A DNA stretch of 64,000 nt from NCBI RefSeq assembly GCF_003597395.2, contig NC_133770.1:94445279-94509278 (forward strand), given 5' to 3'. The first letter of the stretch is position 1. Each line of letters begins with the position of its first letter. The notes beneath the pieces are model-generated. The model was not told where the DNA came from. It saw only the letters and a list, made by a program, of their open reading frames with translations, and did not search any database. Positions 1-12,262 of this stretch are shown here, piece by piece. The position numbers were made by a program, and so were the translations under genes. This DNA comes from Chelonoidis abingdonii (Eukaryota > Chordata > Testudines > Testudinidae).

Positions 1-434
1 CTTGCCCCCTGCTGCCCGAGCAGGTTGGGAGCGCTGCGGAGGTGTCCTGTGCCCTGCCTGCTGGCCTGGCAGGACAGCCCCGCACTGCACGCGGGGGCAA
101 TGAGCCAGGGCGCCGGGAGCTGTGGGGTTTCTGTGGCACATGGGCCTCTCCCACGAACGAAGGATCCAGGGGGCGCTGGAGATCAAGACTGGGCTGTTCC
201 TAATACTGTGTCTCGCGAAGTGGGGATCCCAACCCAAGAGGGGGGCACAGGACTATTATAGGGGGGTCTCCAGAGCGGTGGCTGTTGGCTGGGCACCCAG
301 CTACCAGCAGCAGCACAGAAATAAGGGTGGTGTGGTGTGAGGTTGGTTTGTCACTTTTGAGGGGGATGAGGGGTCATCGCAGCCTGAAATATTTTAAAAG
401 GGGGTCCAGGCAAAAAAAAGTTTGAGAACCCCTG
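1..434. mobile_element. Non-autonomous hAT-type repeat, one end only
   Basis: GC-rich first half followed by an end reading gtttgagaacccctg at 420-434. That is the reverse complement of CAGGGGTTCTCAAAC, a terminal inverted repeat typical of hAT (Charlie-like) elements. The other end lies outside the window. Short open frames here are spurious products of GC-rich sequence. The family call is from recalled similarity to turtle repeats; the terminal motif is seen directly. Confidence 0.5.
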
Positions 435-2232
435 GCCTAGGCCAAGGGATGCCTCTTGTGGATCAAGGGCCTGACATTTTGGAGTTATTAAAGATCTCCT
501 GGCATTTTTTGTAATTGGTGGCATGCTAGTTAGGGGCCTGGTCAAATTCCCAGTTAGGTAACCACTAGAATTGGTTGAAAATTGTGCAACAGAGAAAAAT
601 GGGGAGAAAAAATAAAAGCTGTATTTTTCACTAATATTTTGTCAAGTAATCCCAGTTTGGAAAACTGAACCAGTTCTAACCACTTTTTACATTTTACCCC
701 TCCACACACACTCACCCTCAGGCTGATTGGCAGACAAATGGTTCCTGGAGCCCTTCCTCCTGGGGTGCAGAACAAAAACATTTAAAGGACTGTTCAGGAA
801 GGGGCTAGCGTTTGGGTGGAATAGGTAGGTCTGGATGTTATGTCCCTTTCCAAGTTCCTTACAAAAATAGCGGGATACAGTATTCTTCACTCTCTGTCCC
901 AAACTCTTGAATAGTGTTGAACAGTTAAAGGTAGTTACATTTCAGTGATGGGTAAAGTGATCCTTATGTAATCTTTATATAGCAGTTTACAAGGCACATT
1001 CGGATCCTCCTGGATGAAAAATGGTATACAATCATATACTACTGTGTAGGTGAGAGAATAATTCAACTTCAAATGTGTATGTACCCAGCTAGAAACGGAC
1101 TTCAGTATTGTCGCATTTATTTTATATGTTAGATTTATAAAAATATGGACAGAATTCTTAAAACCAAAGGGCCTAATTGTAAATGTTTTGTCCCTTTCTT
1201 AAGATATTTTCTTCTTCCTGTTTTTTTCCCTCCAGTCTAGATTGCAGCTCTACCAAATCTCATTCATTTGACAAAAGGATACATATTTATGTTTGGATAA
1301 ATTTTAAAGTACCTGTCTCCGGGGCAGAAGCTGTTTGCTGGAGTATTTCAATGAGACTTAAAAATCTCATCTCATTTATGAGTTTTGGAGGGCTCAGGCT
1401 GTCATGTCTGGGCAGGAATGTGTGTGTGCCTCTTCTCACCATGTTTTTCAGGATTGGACTCCCAATTGTGTTTTAACACAATAAGTCAGAAAACCAGATC
1501 CTTTTTTGCAGGGTTATGTTTTTTCCTTCTCCGATCAGATGCCTGGGCATTTCTGGGAGTTTGTTTAAGCAGCTGCCAGATAAGCTGCCTCGGGGACTAT
1601 CGGGTGGACTATCTGCTACTGGGTCATGCAATTGCACAGTAGGGCTGGTTAGAAAATGTGTAAACAATTTTGGAATGATTTTCATATTTTTTAATTAGAA
1701 ATGTTTGATTTTTTTTGTGTGGATTTGTTTTAATTGCATTTTCCCCTCAAGGTTTCTTGAAATTCACTTATTTATTTTTCATCATTTTTCATTTTCAAAG
1801 TATAGTTTTGTTAGTTTGGTCACGCGGTGGGATTTTTAAAAAGTATTTCAAAATTTAAAAAATGATGTTTGCAATTCTTTATATAAAAATAAGTGACAAA
1901 TCACAAATTGAGAAATTTTTCAAAGTTATATTTAGAAAACCTTTTTAAAAAAATCAAGTGGTATTTTTGATGAAAAAGTTGTTCTTAAAGTTTCAGCCAG
2001 CACACTTGTGTAGGGTCTAAGCTTGTGCCCACTGAATTCTATGTTAGAGGTCTTCCTGTTGACTTTACGGGGCCTTGGAGCAGACCCAATAGAAGTTTGT
2101 GCTGACCCTGCGAAAAAGATACAACGAGGACTGATGAGGGTATTAGAAATCGGACCGTCCCCAATGATTCAACCATCAGCCTTTTCAAAACAAGGGCCCA
2201 CAACTGCCAGAAAGCTAAAAAAATAATCCCTG
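435..2232. other. Unassigned non-coding DNA
   Basis: No gene recognised. 1690-2000 is strongly A+T-rich with long A and T runs. Open frames are short, overlapping on both strands and without recognisable domains. Confidence 0.6.
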
Positions 2233-2248
2233 GACAGGCATTAAGACA

Positions 2249-2405
2249 GATGTTCAAAAGGGGCCTCTGATTTTGGGTGTCCAATTTAAGATGCCTCTGA
2301 TTTTCAGTGGTGATAGAATGTTGGGTGCTCAGCCCTTCTGGAAATCTGTCCCCAAATGTCTCAAACTGAACACCTAAAATTAGAGATCCCTTGAAAGTTC
2401 CAAAG
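2249..2405. repeat. Short interspersed repeat of the 'gattttcag/ggtgctcag' type
   Basis: Contains 'cctctgattttcag' and 'gggtgctcagcccttctgg', phrases that recur in related form at 25194-25275 and inside the SINE at 59935-59990. Looks like a short palindromic repeat common in turtle DNA; class unassigned. Confidence 0.35.
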
Positions 2406-2432
2406 TTGGCCCGTGTCTCCAAATATGATGCA

Positions 2433-2482
2433 GCAGGACAAGTCCCAAAGACAGTGCAGGACAAGTCCCAAAGACAGTGCAG
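2433..2482. repeat. Tandem duplication, 23-bp unit, about 2.2 copies
   Basis: The unit gcaggacaagtcccaaagac plus agt occurs at 2433-2455 and again identically at 2456-2478, followed by gcag. Perfect identity suggests a recent replication-slippage duplication. Confidence 0.9.
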
Positions 2483-3983
2483 TTTATTTTGCTTTGAAGG
2501 CAGCTGTAGAAAGTATTACATAAACAACCAGCCAATTTCAAAGAGCTTCAATGGCATCTAATCTTTTAATTTTTCCTAAGGGATTGAGGGAAAAGGTATT
2601 CCCCTGCTCTGTTTTCACACCTCTCTCCCCCAGTCTCCCCTGCCTTCCACAATCTCTCTTGGCAGAGGAAGGGGGAAATGATAGATTTCCAGGATGAACA
2701 TATATTAATTAAAAACCATGGAACCATTATATGAACTCAGAATGAAGGAGGTCCTGGCCTAGAGACAATAGAGTGAAGAAAAGCAGCATGATTTACCACT
2801 TTCCCTGATCATACAGAACACTTTGTAATTAAGTATGTTATATGGTCTAGGAAAGCCACTGCTGCTGCTTCTGCCACCAAGAAACTACTCCAGCAGCCTT
2901 CCACTGTCTGAAGCGTTACAGTGATGAGCACAATACAGAGATGAGTTGGAGGACCAATTGGACATGGCATGGGGGAGTCCCACACATCCCCAGCTTGTTC
3001 CCTCAGCATAGGCACTCAATAAACAGCATTCCCACACCAGGGTACAATGAGAGGAATCAGCTTTTGCTTATTTTAACAGGATGAGGAAAAGGGTTGGCGA
3101 TTAGTACCGTGAAGAGGATTTCCCCCCATATATGGCATTAAGGCTTAAAATTTTGAAAGTGTTCAGATTTAGGTCTATAGGAACATGTTTCAATACCAGT
3201 AATACAATGTACTGTTGACTTATCTGGCAAATTTCTAAGCACTTAAAGAGGAAACAAGGCTTATTTTAAAGAGCTTGCTCATAAATAATATTTGGGATAA
3301 GGCAGATTGGCACTGAAACAGTGTTTTCATTTCAGTTGTGTGAAGACAACTGTACATGCTGTGTATTTCCTGTTCATGCTCATTTCCAAAGGAACAAAAC
3401 ATATAATAAAAAGTCAGTTCTGATATTTATACATTGGGCAATGAAGCCAATTAAATAGATGACGTACCTATAAAGCTCAACCATTCCAAGGGCAAAAATA
3501 TTTGCTCTTCAGAAGTATTTTTATGAGCCACAGGGATTAGTCCTTAGTAGGAGTTGGAAGTACCCAGGGAGGGAATGAAATCCAGAGACAGAAAAATCAC
3601 CCCAGCTCTTCCATTTTGGGGCAGAATTTTTAAAGCAGCAGTTCCCAGGAGTCTCCCACCTAAAGGAAAGCAACTGTTTCATTTCATGAAACCTTTTGAG
3701 GTTTTGAAATACGTTTTTGTTCTGATGTGGAACCAAAATGACTCTCTGAAAGATTTTGCAAAATGAGAAGTAGAGGTCTTCACTGGGAAAAACCAAACCC
3801 AAAACCCCAAATCCTGTTCTTAACTTGGGTTAATTCATAATGAAAACAAGGCAACTAGGGCTTTATGTCAGGTTACCAGCTCAGGTTCAACCCCAGGCTC
3901 CAACTCAAGCTGCTAACTTGTTACCTTGCTGTCAGCTACAAGCAGGCAGAGGATTTTTTTTTGCTCTGAAGACATACCCAAAG
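2483..3983. other. Unassigned non-coding DNA
   Basis: Nothing recognised: no domain-bearing open frame, no SINE or LINE phrase, only short A/T runs. Confidence 0.55.
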
Positions 3984-4103
3984 ACTCTATAGCCTGTTGG
4001 TTAGGGCACTTCCCTAGTATATGCCCAAATCAGGGCTTTCAAACTGGATCTTCTGCTTCCTAAGCTAGCACCTGAACCACTAGGCTACAGTCTACCTCTT
4101 AGT
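3984..4103. repeat. Small tRNA-derived palindromic SINE-like repeat
   Basis: Carries 'tgttggttagggcactt' in one orientation and 'gcacctgaaccactaggcta' in the other, so both halves resemble a degenerate tRNA-like region facing each other. Recalled as a frequent turtle repeat design; boundaries approximate. Confidence 0.4.
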
Positions 4104-4289
4104 CTAGTTCAGGAATGCTTCCTGAGGAAATTGTTGCTGGGACTGCTATGTTTCGGCAAAACATTTTGGGTTAGACCAGAAATAGTTTTTTCAAAAGTAT
4201 TTTGACCAGCTGTATTCTTACTCCTAAGCGGCACCCCAGGACATAACTGCCTTCAGGTGTTGCCCACCCCTAGACAGAAGCAGTTTCTT

Positions 4290-4625
4290 CAGGGTGGCCA
4301 ATTCTCACAATTTTATCATGAGTGTCATGCTATTTGGGGTTTTCCTTAAGCCTCCAGCTATTGGAATCATACTAGCTAATCTCAGCTTTTATTAAAAACA
4401 ACCCCCCCCCCCACCACCCCTCCAAAACCCCAACCTTTCTAGCCCTCATAGTTGCAGGCTTGAAAAGTGTGACAACCCCCATCCACCCAGAGGCTTCAAC
4501 ACCAGGAAGCAAAGAAAAAGAACTTTATATTTATTATATTTAAAATCTGATGACTTTTAAGGCAAACTCATGATTTTTGAGGCATGGCTCATGATTCTTA
4601 AACACTTGGGACTGACAATATTGTG
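4290..4625 (-). repeat. Old interspersed repeat with 'ctcatgattttt' phrases and poly-C run
   Basis: Contains two related phrases, 'ctcatgatttttgaggc' and 'ctcatgattcttaaacactt', and an 11-base C run at 4402-4412. Resembles an old amniote interspersed repeat in reverse orientation; class not assigned. Confidence 0.35.
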
Positions 4626-5828
4626 TTTCACAAAAGACAACAGATCTCTGCAGAGACTCCTGGGGCCAGATCCAGATAGCTGCTCTCTCCTTTTGCTCTG
4701 CTGCAATAGCACATTTTTTAAAACAGCCAGCTGCGGAATCCTGCTGGGCAAGACAAACTCCAGGTGACAAATTCATGCACTTGGTCTGTGCTACCTACAC
4801 CTGCCCTCTCCCCATCAGAGTGACAGGGACAGCCATGAGTGTGCTCTGACAACCCCCGTGCAAAGTGGATGGCAAGTCCTTCAGGGCAGGTATTGGCTCT
4901 TTTCTGTTTGTACAGCACCCAACGCAATGGCACCCCATCATAACATAAACATTTACTCCTAGTAGCAAAAACAGTCCTAACTTATTCCAGCAATTGACTT
5001 GGCTGAAATCAATGTGGGATTCAATTGTGTTGAAATAATAGGAGTCCTGTTTAAAAATCCACGATACAGCATGACCCTTTATTACACATGGCCAAATCCT
5101 GCTCTTCTGACTTTCATTGGGACTCCTTTTTTGACTACAGAAAGCAAATTTTTACCCCACATCTTTTATTTTTAAAGCCAACTGATGTATATCTGGGATA
5201 TTTTTCTAATACTGAAGTTTTTTATAGACTATAATTAATGCTATAGGACTAGTGCTTTCCAAAATAACCCTTTACCCTAAAATATTGTGGGTGGGCATAA
5301 ATAGTCCTGTGGGAAGTGACATTAGTCTGTATATTTCACCAAATACTAAATGTTCCCCATTATTAGCACCGCTAACTTAAAAAGGCCCAGAGTAAATGAG
5401 AATTGAAAATGAAAATCCGTTTAGCCCTACTAGAATAAATTATGTGGATTTACTAAGGACGTAGTAAAAGTGAGGCTGGCACTTTAAAAGAAAGATAACA
5501 GTTTTAACCAGGCTTTAAGATGGGGAGGCATGGTCTCAATTAGCGAGCATTTTACAGCAGCTATTTTATAGCAAAAACAGAAACACACGGTTATTTTTGA
5601 CCACAGAAACAGGCATATTTGACACTTTCCCCAATACCGGAAAGAAAATTGAAAACAAAAGCTAAACATTGAAGACAAAGGGATTGTAAGAAAGCCAGTA
5701 GGGTTTGATGCTACATCTCAGCAATAGGACTGCATGTTAGCAGGGCAAAGTAGTTTCAGTGAAATGAAAAATTATAACTGTAATTACAGAATTGTCATTC
5801 CTTCTGTAGGAACCCCACATTTGCTTTG
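4626..5828. other. Unassigned non-coding DNA with a SINE-tail fragment
   Basis: 4870-4930 matches the 3' tail of the local SINE family ('cagggcaggtattggctctt', 'ctgtttgtacagcaccc'). 5085-5128 carries a short 'aaatcctgctc' repeat phrase. The rest is unassigned. Confidence 0.45.
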
Positions 5829-6038
5829 AGTCAGTAGGGCGTAGTGAATAGAACACTAGACTGGGACTCAGGAAAGCTGGATTCTATTCCTGCCTCTGGG
5901 TGACCTTGGGCAAAACATTTCACTCTCCAGTGCCTCAGATTTCCTGTCTGTAAAATGGGACTAATGATATTGACCTCCTTTGTAAAGCACTTTGAAATCT
6001 ATTGATGATAAGAGCCAGGCATTTATTATTATGATGAC
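5829..6038 (+). repeat. MIR/CORE-SINE-like tRNA-derived SINE
   Basis: Order of parts fits the family. A tRNA-like head contains 'gaatagaacactagactggg' and 'ggattctattcctgcctctg'. The conserved core follows: 'gtgaccttgggcaaaacatt', 'tgcctcagatttcctgtctg', 'taaaatgggactaatgatat'. A LINE-related tail has 'aaagcactttgaaatctatt' and ends in ATT repeats. About 210 bp, near full length. RNA polymerase III derived and non-coding. One of the clearest SINEs in the window. Confidence 0.8.
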
Positions 6039-6979
6039 TTGAAAAACTAGAAGTTTAGAAAATATACCAAGCTGTAGACTTTGCCTGATTTGTGATAAAC
6101 AAAACAGCCACACTTCTATTCTTAAATCTGCTGTTGCCGTTCATTAAGGGCTGAAGAGTCCAACTCATTCATTTATGCCTAATTTAAAAGATTAATCCTA
6201 TTTTTAAATATGTCTAATCAAACCTCCCCTCCCCTCCGTCAGCCTTTTCTTAAACTCTGTTTGTAAAGTGGCCTGAGCCCTTTACTGTCAGTTGTTTCTA
6301 AGGAGTGAGTGGTAAGGCTGTGTGTACACCAGAGAAGAATACCCATGGTAGTTCCAACAATAATCAAGGCCATCTGAAATCTGTCACTTGTTATTTGCTA
6401 ACTCCAGGGCATCCTTTTCTTCAATTTGTCAATGTAGATTATGCCCACGAATAACTATTCCCAGTAGTATAATATGGCTCACTACTTAGCATCTGTCAAA
6501 CAACTTGCCATCAGCTTTCTACAATTGATGTTTTCAGTAGATTTCTGCTGAAGACTGAAAAAGTTTTTCTGACCTCTTCACGACAGGATTCTAAGACCAT
6601 CTGAGGCAGCAGTCCGGTACTGCAGTATGCCACGAGAGAATGAGAATTAACTAAGCAACAATTGAATTTGGAAATGGATTTAGAATAGCCACTGACTGCT
6701 GCAGGAGAGAGAGAATTTCTTTAGTGCTGCTGCCATTAACTTAGGTCACATAGATTAAACTTTAGGGACTTATTCCTCTCTAATGTCTGACCCAAACACT
6801 GGAGAATTGAAGGGATGCAGACTGCTAAAATCAAAACAGTGAGACCAAGAGTACTGGTTCTTGCTTTTGCTGATCTTCCTTATGAACGACATGAGCAGAC
6901 AGTATCAAATGTATCACAGAACGGTCCCTTTACTAGTAGGCTGAGACTCAGATTAGTTTACTGGTTCTTGCTCTGTTGG
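6039..6979. other. Unassigned non-coding DNA
   Basis: No repeat or gene recognised. 6540-6760 has balanced composition and no repeat phrase; it could be a conserved non-coding element, but that cannot be judged without an alignment. Confidence 0.4.
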
Positions 6980-7931
6980 GGTCATAAACAGATAGTTAAG
7001 GGTTAATGTCTCTTTCACCGGTAAAGGGTTAACAAACAGTGAACCTAGAACACCTGACAAGAGGACCAATCAGGAGACAAAATACTTTCAACTCTCGGTG
7101 GAGGGAAGTCTTTGCTTTGTGTTGTTTCTTTGTCCGTTGTTCTCTCTGGGTTCCGAGAGTGACCAGACGTGCAACCAGGTTTCTCTCCAATCTCTCTGAT
7201 AAGTCTCTTATATGTTCAGAATAGTAAGCACTAGGTAGATAAGGCGGTTTTAGTCTTTTGATTGTTTTCTTTGTTTGCAAATGTGGATTTTGCTGAAAGG
7301 ATTTTAATTTGAATTTGTGCTGGGGGAGGCTTCTCTCTAGTGTCTTTAAGCTGAAAGACCCTGTAACATTTTCCAACTGATTTTACAGAGACAATTTTTA
7401 CTTTTTCTTTCTTTTATTAAAAGCTTTTCTTTTTTAAAAGACCTGATTGATTTCTTCCCTTGTTAATGCTCAAGGGAATTGAGTCTGTACTCACCAGGGA
7501 ATTGGTGGGAAAAAGGAGGGAAGGGAGGGGGGAAGGTGGAATTCCTCTGTGTTTTAGATTCACGGAGCTTGAATCTGTATTGCCTCTTGCTGAGGGGAAA
7601 AGAGGAGTGGGGAAGGTGACATTCCTTTCTGTTTTAAGATTCAAGGAGTTTGAATCACAGTGATCTCATAGTGTACCCAGGGAGGGGAGGATCTGGGGGG
7701 AAGAAAGGAGGGAGGGGGAATGGTTTATTTCCCTTTGTTGTGAGACCCAAGGAGTTTGAAGTCTTGGGGTCCCCAGAGAAGGTTTTGGGGGGACCAGAGT
7801 GTACCAGGCACTGCAAGTCCTGGTTGGTGGCAGCACTACAAGATCTAAGTTGGTAATTAAGCTTAGAGGAATTCATGCTGGTACCCCATCTTTTAGATGC
7901 TAAGGTTCAGAGTGGGGGTTATACCATGACA
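6980..7931 (+). mobile_element. Solo LTR of an LTR retrotransposon
   Basis: 952 bp bounded by (g)gtcataaacag and ccatgaca, the expected TGTC...GACA-type ends with the first base mutated. It is flanked by a 5-bp direct repeat GTTGG at 6975-6979 and 7932-7936. ATTAAA at 7416-7421 is a possible polyadenylation signal. No gag or pol follows, so this is a solo LTR left by recombination between two LTRs. The same family appears in minus orientation at 11421-12262. A 5-bp duplication fits Ty3/gypsy and some endogenous retroviruses; the gag-like sequence next to the sister copy favours gypsy. Confidence 0.85.
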
Positions 7932-10625
7932 GTTGGATAGCAGGAGTAGGTCCACTATGAGAGTGGCATGCTCAGTGCTAGGGAGGATGGGATCATGGGA
8001 GTGGTCTATGCATTACTCAGCAGCATGCCCCCTTCTAATTGAGGGCTTGAGTCTGTTCCCAGTGAAGATAATGGCCTAACTACTATTTGATTTAATGGTT
8101 CAGGATGAAGCCCTAAAGAAGTGGCTATAGAAGTCTCTGCTCAGAGGCCTGGTCACTCCTCATGAAGAAAGCTGTGCGCAGGGACGCAGAATCTCAAGGA
8201 TGGGTAGGCCAAATCTGAGTTTAAAAGAGGGTCCATTAGAATTCCTTAAAGATGTGAAGTAAACCCTGTACCTGAGGGGTTGTGTGTATGTGTAGTGGAA
8301 GTGTCAGTGCAAATTCCTGCAGCTTGTCCTAATTGGGCATACCTCTTTGTTGATTGTAGTATATGTTCTTAATATTAGGTTTTGCAATCACTAGAGGCTG
8401 GTGGACCAGGCACAGTGGCTTAAGGAAGGGGCTAGAAGCTGGATTAGTGGGTGAGACGAACAAGCTTGTGGCTATATATGAAGCATAAATAAAATGTAGC
8501 AGAGCAGCAAGGCCAGAGAAGGGGAGGACGGATCATTCCAAGAAGCATATTTTTAAACTGAGAAGACCTTTCTTTTGGTCTCACATGAGGGTTGCCGCAG
8601 CAGCACAGCCACTTCCAGGGCTGCAGCCCTCAACATCTGTAACTCACTTTGCATTGCTAACTAAAAGCTGATGTCTGCTTTTTAAAAGCACCAGTGTCTC
8701 CCAAACCACATAGGCATTTAGATACAGCTGGATCGTGATCCCTTTCAAGCACAGATCCAGAGCAATTGTGGAGACGGTGGCAGTCACACAGCTCTCGTTT
8801 TGCAACATTTTCCCTGTTGTGGGGCCAACTGAACTGATGGTTGTGTTAGAGGTTTTCGAATTAAGGTTACATTTTTAATGGATAATTTAACTTCTCAACT
8901 GAGCTCTCCAATGGAACACTGCTTGGATAGGTAGGATCCAGCACCAAAGAAAGTGTCACTTTTAATAAGTGACTCAATGTTTTTCTGAATTACCTTCCAA
9001 CTGTCATAAAATAATATCTCTTATAAAAATTAGAGATAGAGCTAGGAGAAATACATGCAACCAGCCATCTACTCAGTTCAGTTTTTTCTGCTTGCAAGCT
9101 AGTCATAGGACATTCACGATTTCCCCAAATGTGTTCTTTAGCCACTAATTTAATGAATGATGTGGCTGAACAAATGACATTCTTGGTATTATCCCTGTAT
9201 TGGGTGTTTGATTATTAGTTAGTCTGTCTTTTTAGTTTCTTATAACATGCCTCTCACTGTCATATCCGAGAGTACGTTTGTTAATGTTTAGGAGGTTATG
9301 TAAGCCGTATATTATTGTGTCTGTTCCTTGAAATGAGGAGGCATGCCCGACCAAACCACTAATGATCTGGGGTGGGGTGAAGGGAAGAAGAGAGAGATTA
9401 CAACACTAGAGAAACTTTAGGACATCGAAAAGCTTTTTCTGTCCCTTTTTATACAAAAGACATCATAGCGGGATCTGCATATGGACCCCCGGTTTAAAAA
9501 TAGCTGTGTTCTCTTCTCACTGAAGATGAGAGAAAGACAGAAGCCAGGCTTATTGGCTGGTTAGCAGACTTTACATTCACTTCTCTGCCACATTGATACC
9601 AAACAACAGTGCATACATACACATACGTGGTCCTGTTTGAAAGGTTGTGGCCAGTCCAATAACTGGCCTATTTAATTGTCTGAGTGCCAGGGACTGGAGG
9701 AAGAGTGAAAGAATTGGCGCATTGAATGTAGGATGATAGGACAATCCACACAGCACAATTTAATTTATTTCCCTAGGGCATCGCTTGAATTTACCAGTAT
9801 CCCACTTTTTGAAACAGCCTATCACCAATGTCACAGTCACATAATCATGCCCAGCAGGAGCTAGGAAAGGCAGGTCAGATCTCAGGAACAACCTCTGTGT
9901 TGGGGAACCAAACTCACTTTAGGGGTTTAGGGAACAATCATCAGAAGTCTTTCCCCTGCAGTGCTTGCTTAGCAATGTGCCATTCTTATTTGTAACTGCC
10001 ATTGCTGGCTGGCACATCCACATATGCATACAGTCTACTCAGAGCACCTGTGAAGGGAGGGAGTGGTGTGCCAAAAAACACCCTCCAAAAAACCAAACTC
10101 ACCAGAGAATACAGGGGTGGTCCCAGCAATGGATTCCACCAGCATGGCAATATCACAACCACCAAGCGCCTCTGCTAGTGCTTTGCATTATGTGCAGCAA
10201 AGACACAGCAGTCTATGTTTCTACAAACTGACTGGAAAAAGCAGGAAGTCAGGGGCTGTGGGAGGGATACAAATAAAGGGGTTGGGTTACAGGTTCTTGT
10301 CCATCCACAGTACCTGCAATTAGCAGGGGCATTCAGTGTTGAAGAGGAAGAGCCCTCTGTCAATGACTCTTTGTGGCAGGCATCTCCCAAGTGAGAGATT
10401 TGCTAATGAGGATGTTGATAACTGACACTGTGCTAGGCTGGTTGAGTCCTGAGGGCCAGGATAAAGATGAGGGTTTTTCTGTAGAGCACCTGAAAGCCAG
10501 TGAAGAAGCTGTCTGTAATAGGATGCTGACATGTTACTTTTCCATTGTCTCAAAATTAATCAGATCTACGCCTCAGGAGAGAAATCACCTGCCTTGTAGT
10601 TGGGAAATTTCTTGTGCTGTGAAAA
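7932..10625. other. Unassigned non-coding DNA
   Basis: 2.7 kb between two LTRs of the same family in opposite orientation. No pol, env or host exon could be recognised in any frame, so it is not the body of one retroelement. Confidence 0.5.
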
Positions 10626-11016
10626 AGTATTGGCGAAGGGTTGTTAGGAGTGGTTAGGTTCTGTTGCTTAGCCTGTTCTAACTCCAGTGCCTGCCGATGG
10701 GCCTCCCTCTGTTTTTCCATCTCTTGTTGGTTTTTTTCCTCTGGAGTTCTATCTGTCTTCTGTGGGCTGCATCTTCTTCTTGTTGTTTTCTTTGGTAGGC
10801 TGCATCTTCTTGTTGTTGTTTTCTTTGGTAGGCCACCTGTTCTTCTTGTAGTTTTCTTTCGTGAGCTGCATTTTTGGCTTCTTGATCTCTTTTATGGGCT
10901 GCCTCATGGGCTTCTTGTTTCTGCTTTAATTAGTTCCATCCGTCTCCTATGTTCATTTTCGTTGTCTATGGCTGTTGCAGTGCTCGTTCCTTTTTCAGGC
11001 TTTCCTTGGAACTCAT
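10626..11016 (-). pseudogene. Gag-like fragment, Gln/Glu-rich coiled coil, broken
   Basis: From the ATG at 11016 the minus-strand frame meets two in-frame stops and at least one frameshift, so no intact protein can be made. The readable part is rich in Gln, Glu, Lys, Arg and Ala, with a repeated 12-residue-scale module of the form 'aayqrkqqqeda', fitting a coiled coil. Such N-terminal coiled coils occur in gag proteins of vertebrate gypsy-like elements, ahead of a capsid region. Capsid, zinc knuckle and pol are absent because the copy is truncated. Position directly after the LTR and leader supports the gag reading; a host repeat protein is unlikely. Confidence 0.5.
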
Positions 11017-11420
11017 GGTTTCTGTTTTCTTGTGTTGGGTGCCCTCTGGTAGTTATTGTCTGAACTGCTGGCTCTCCGTTGTGCTCCTGGATTCTGCCTA
11101 GCAACTCGTTTTTCTTCTTCTTGCTACTCTTTGATATGTAAATTAACCAAAACAAAAGCCACTTTTATTTACCTGTGTGTGTTTTGGTGGTACTTGATTC
11201 CAATTGGAATCTATTGCTTACAATAGACCCTAATGTCCCATCGTTCCTTGCTTAATATGCAAGCCTCCAAAGCAGCAGAAAAAAAAAGATTTCTCTCTGG
11301 CTACTTTGAAACCCAAACCCTTCTCTCTGCTAAACAGCCCTACAGAGAAAAAGAAAAGCAATATCTACTGGCTTCTGGATTCTATCTTTCCCACATCGCT
11401 GCCACCATGTAATAAGCCTC

Positions 11421-12262
11421 TGTCCCAAATCTGGACCTTAGCGTCCAAATCTGGGTGCTTAGCATGAACCTCCAAGCTTAATTACCAGCTTGGATCTCAT
11501 CTCGCTGCCACCAATCAGGATTCTGAGTACCCGATAAACTCTCTGGTCTCCCCAACTTTTCCATGGGGACCCCCAAGACTCAGATGCCCTGAACCTCCAA
11601 CAAAGGGAATAACCCACTCCCTTCCTGCTCTTTACTTCCTCCCAGATTTTCCTGCCCTGGGATACTAGGAGATTTCCCTGCTTCAATCCCTTGAAACACA
11701 AAACAGAGAGGACGATTTACCTCCCCCCTCCTTCTCTCCCTCCCAGTCTTTCCTTGAGAGAGACAGTACTCCTGGCACAGAGATTCCTATCCCTTGCCTT
11801 AACTAGGAAAAGAAAATCCAAAGTTTTAAAAAGAAAGCTTTATATAAAAAAGAAAGAAAAAACACATGACATGATCACTGCATCAAGATGACATAACACA
11901 GGGCTATTGCTTAAAAGAAAATATGAATAATCAGCCTTATTCAAAAGAATCCAATTTAAACATTCCAGCAACTCCACACATGTAAATACAAAATACAATA
12001 TAAACCTATTGCTTTTCCTTTTGTACTCACAACTTGGAACAGAAGGTAGAAAGAAGCTTGGAGATAGGAAAAAAAAAGCTCTTCCTTCATAGCCGAGAGA
12101 AAACAAACAGGCAGAACAAAGACAAAACACACCCAGAAGTTCCTCTCCCTTCACTTTGAAAAATCCGGTTTCCTGATTGGTCCTCTGGTCAGGTGTTTGG
12201 TTCCCTTTGTTAACCCTTTACAGGTAAAAGAAACATTAACCCTTAGCTATCTGTTTATGACA
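11421..12262 (-). repeat. LTR of the truncated retrotransposon
   Basis: 842 bp with outer end tgtcataaacag and inner end tttgggaca on the minus strand. Shares the blocks 'aagggttaatgt', 'taaagggttaacaaa' and 'gaggaccaatcagga' with the solo LTR at 6980-7931. The interior also has the shared 'gctggtaattaagctt' block. Confidence 0.8.

Larger units (their letters stand above)
10626..12262 (-). mobile_element. Truncated LTR retrotransposon: 5' LTR, leader and start of gag
   Basis: Read on the minus strand, an LTR (12262 to 11421) is followed by a roughly 400-bp leader and a gag-like reading frame that stops abruptly near 10626. No second LTR is present in this orientation, so the copy has lost its 3' part. 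The LTR shares its 5' start, internal phrases and 3' 'gctaaggt' region with the solo LTR at 6980-7931, but they differ enough to be separate subfamilies. Likely Ty3/gypsy group. Confidence 0.7.

Noticed and set aside
2039..2464. 141-codon minus frame
   Set aside because: Overlaps a short interspersed repeat and a tandem duplication; no domain.
4402..4412. Poly-C run as a G-quadruplex or regulatory site
   Set aside because: A single homopolymer run inside an old repeat; nothing further supports function.
5829..6038. Possible tRNA gene in the SINE head
   Set aside because: The tRNA-like part is degenerate and followed by the MIR core, so it is a SINE, not a tRNA gene.
7029..7376. 115-codon minus frame
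   Set aside because: Lies entirely in a solo LTR, opposite to its orientation.
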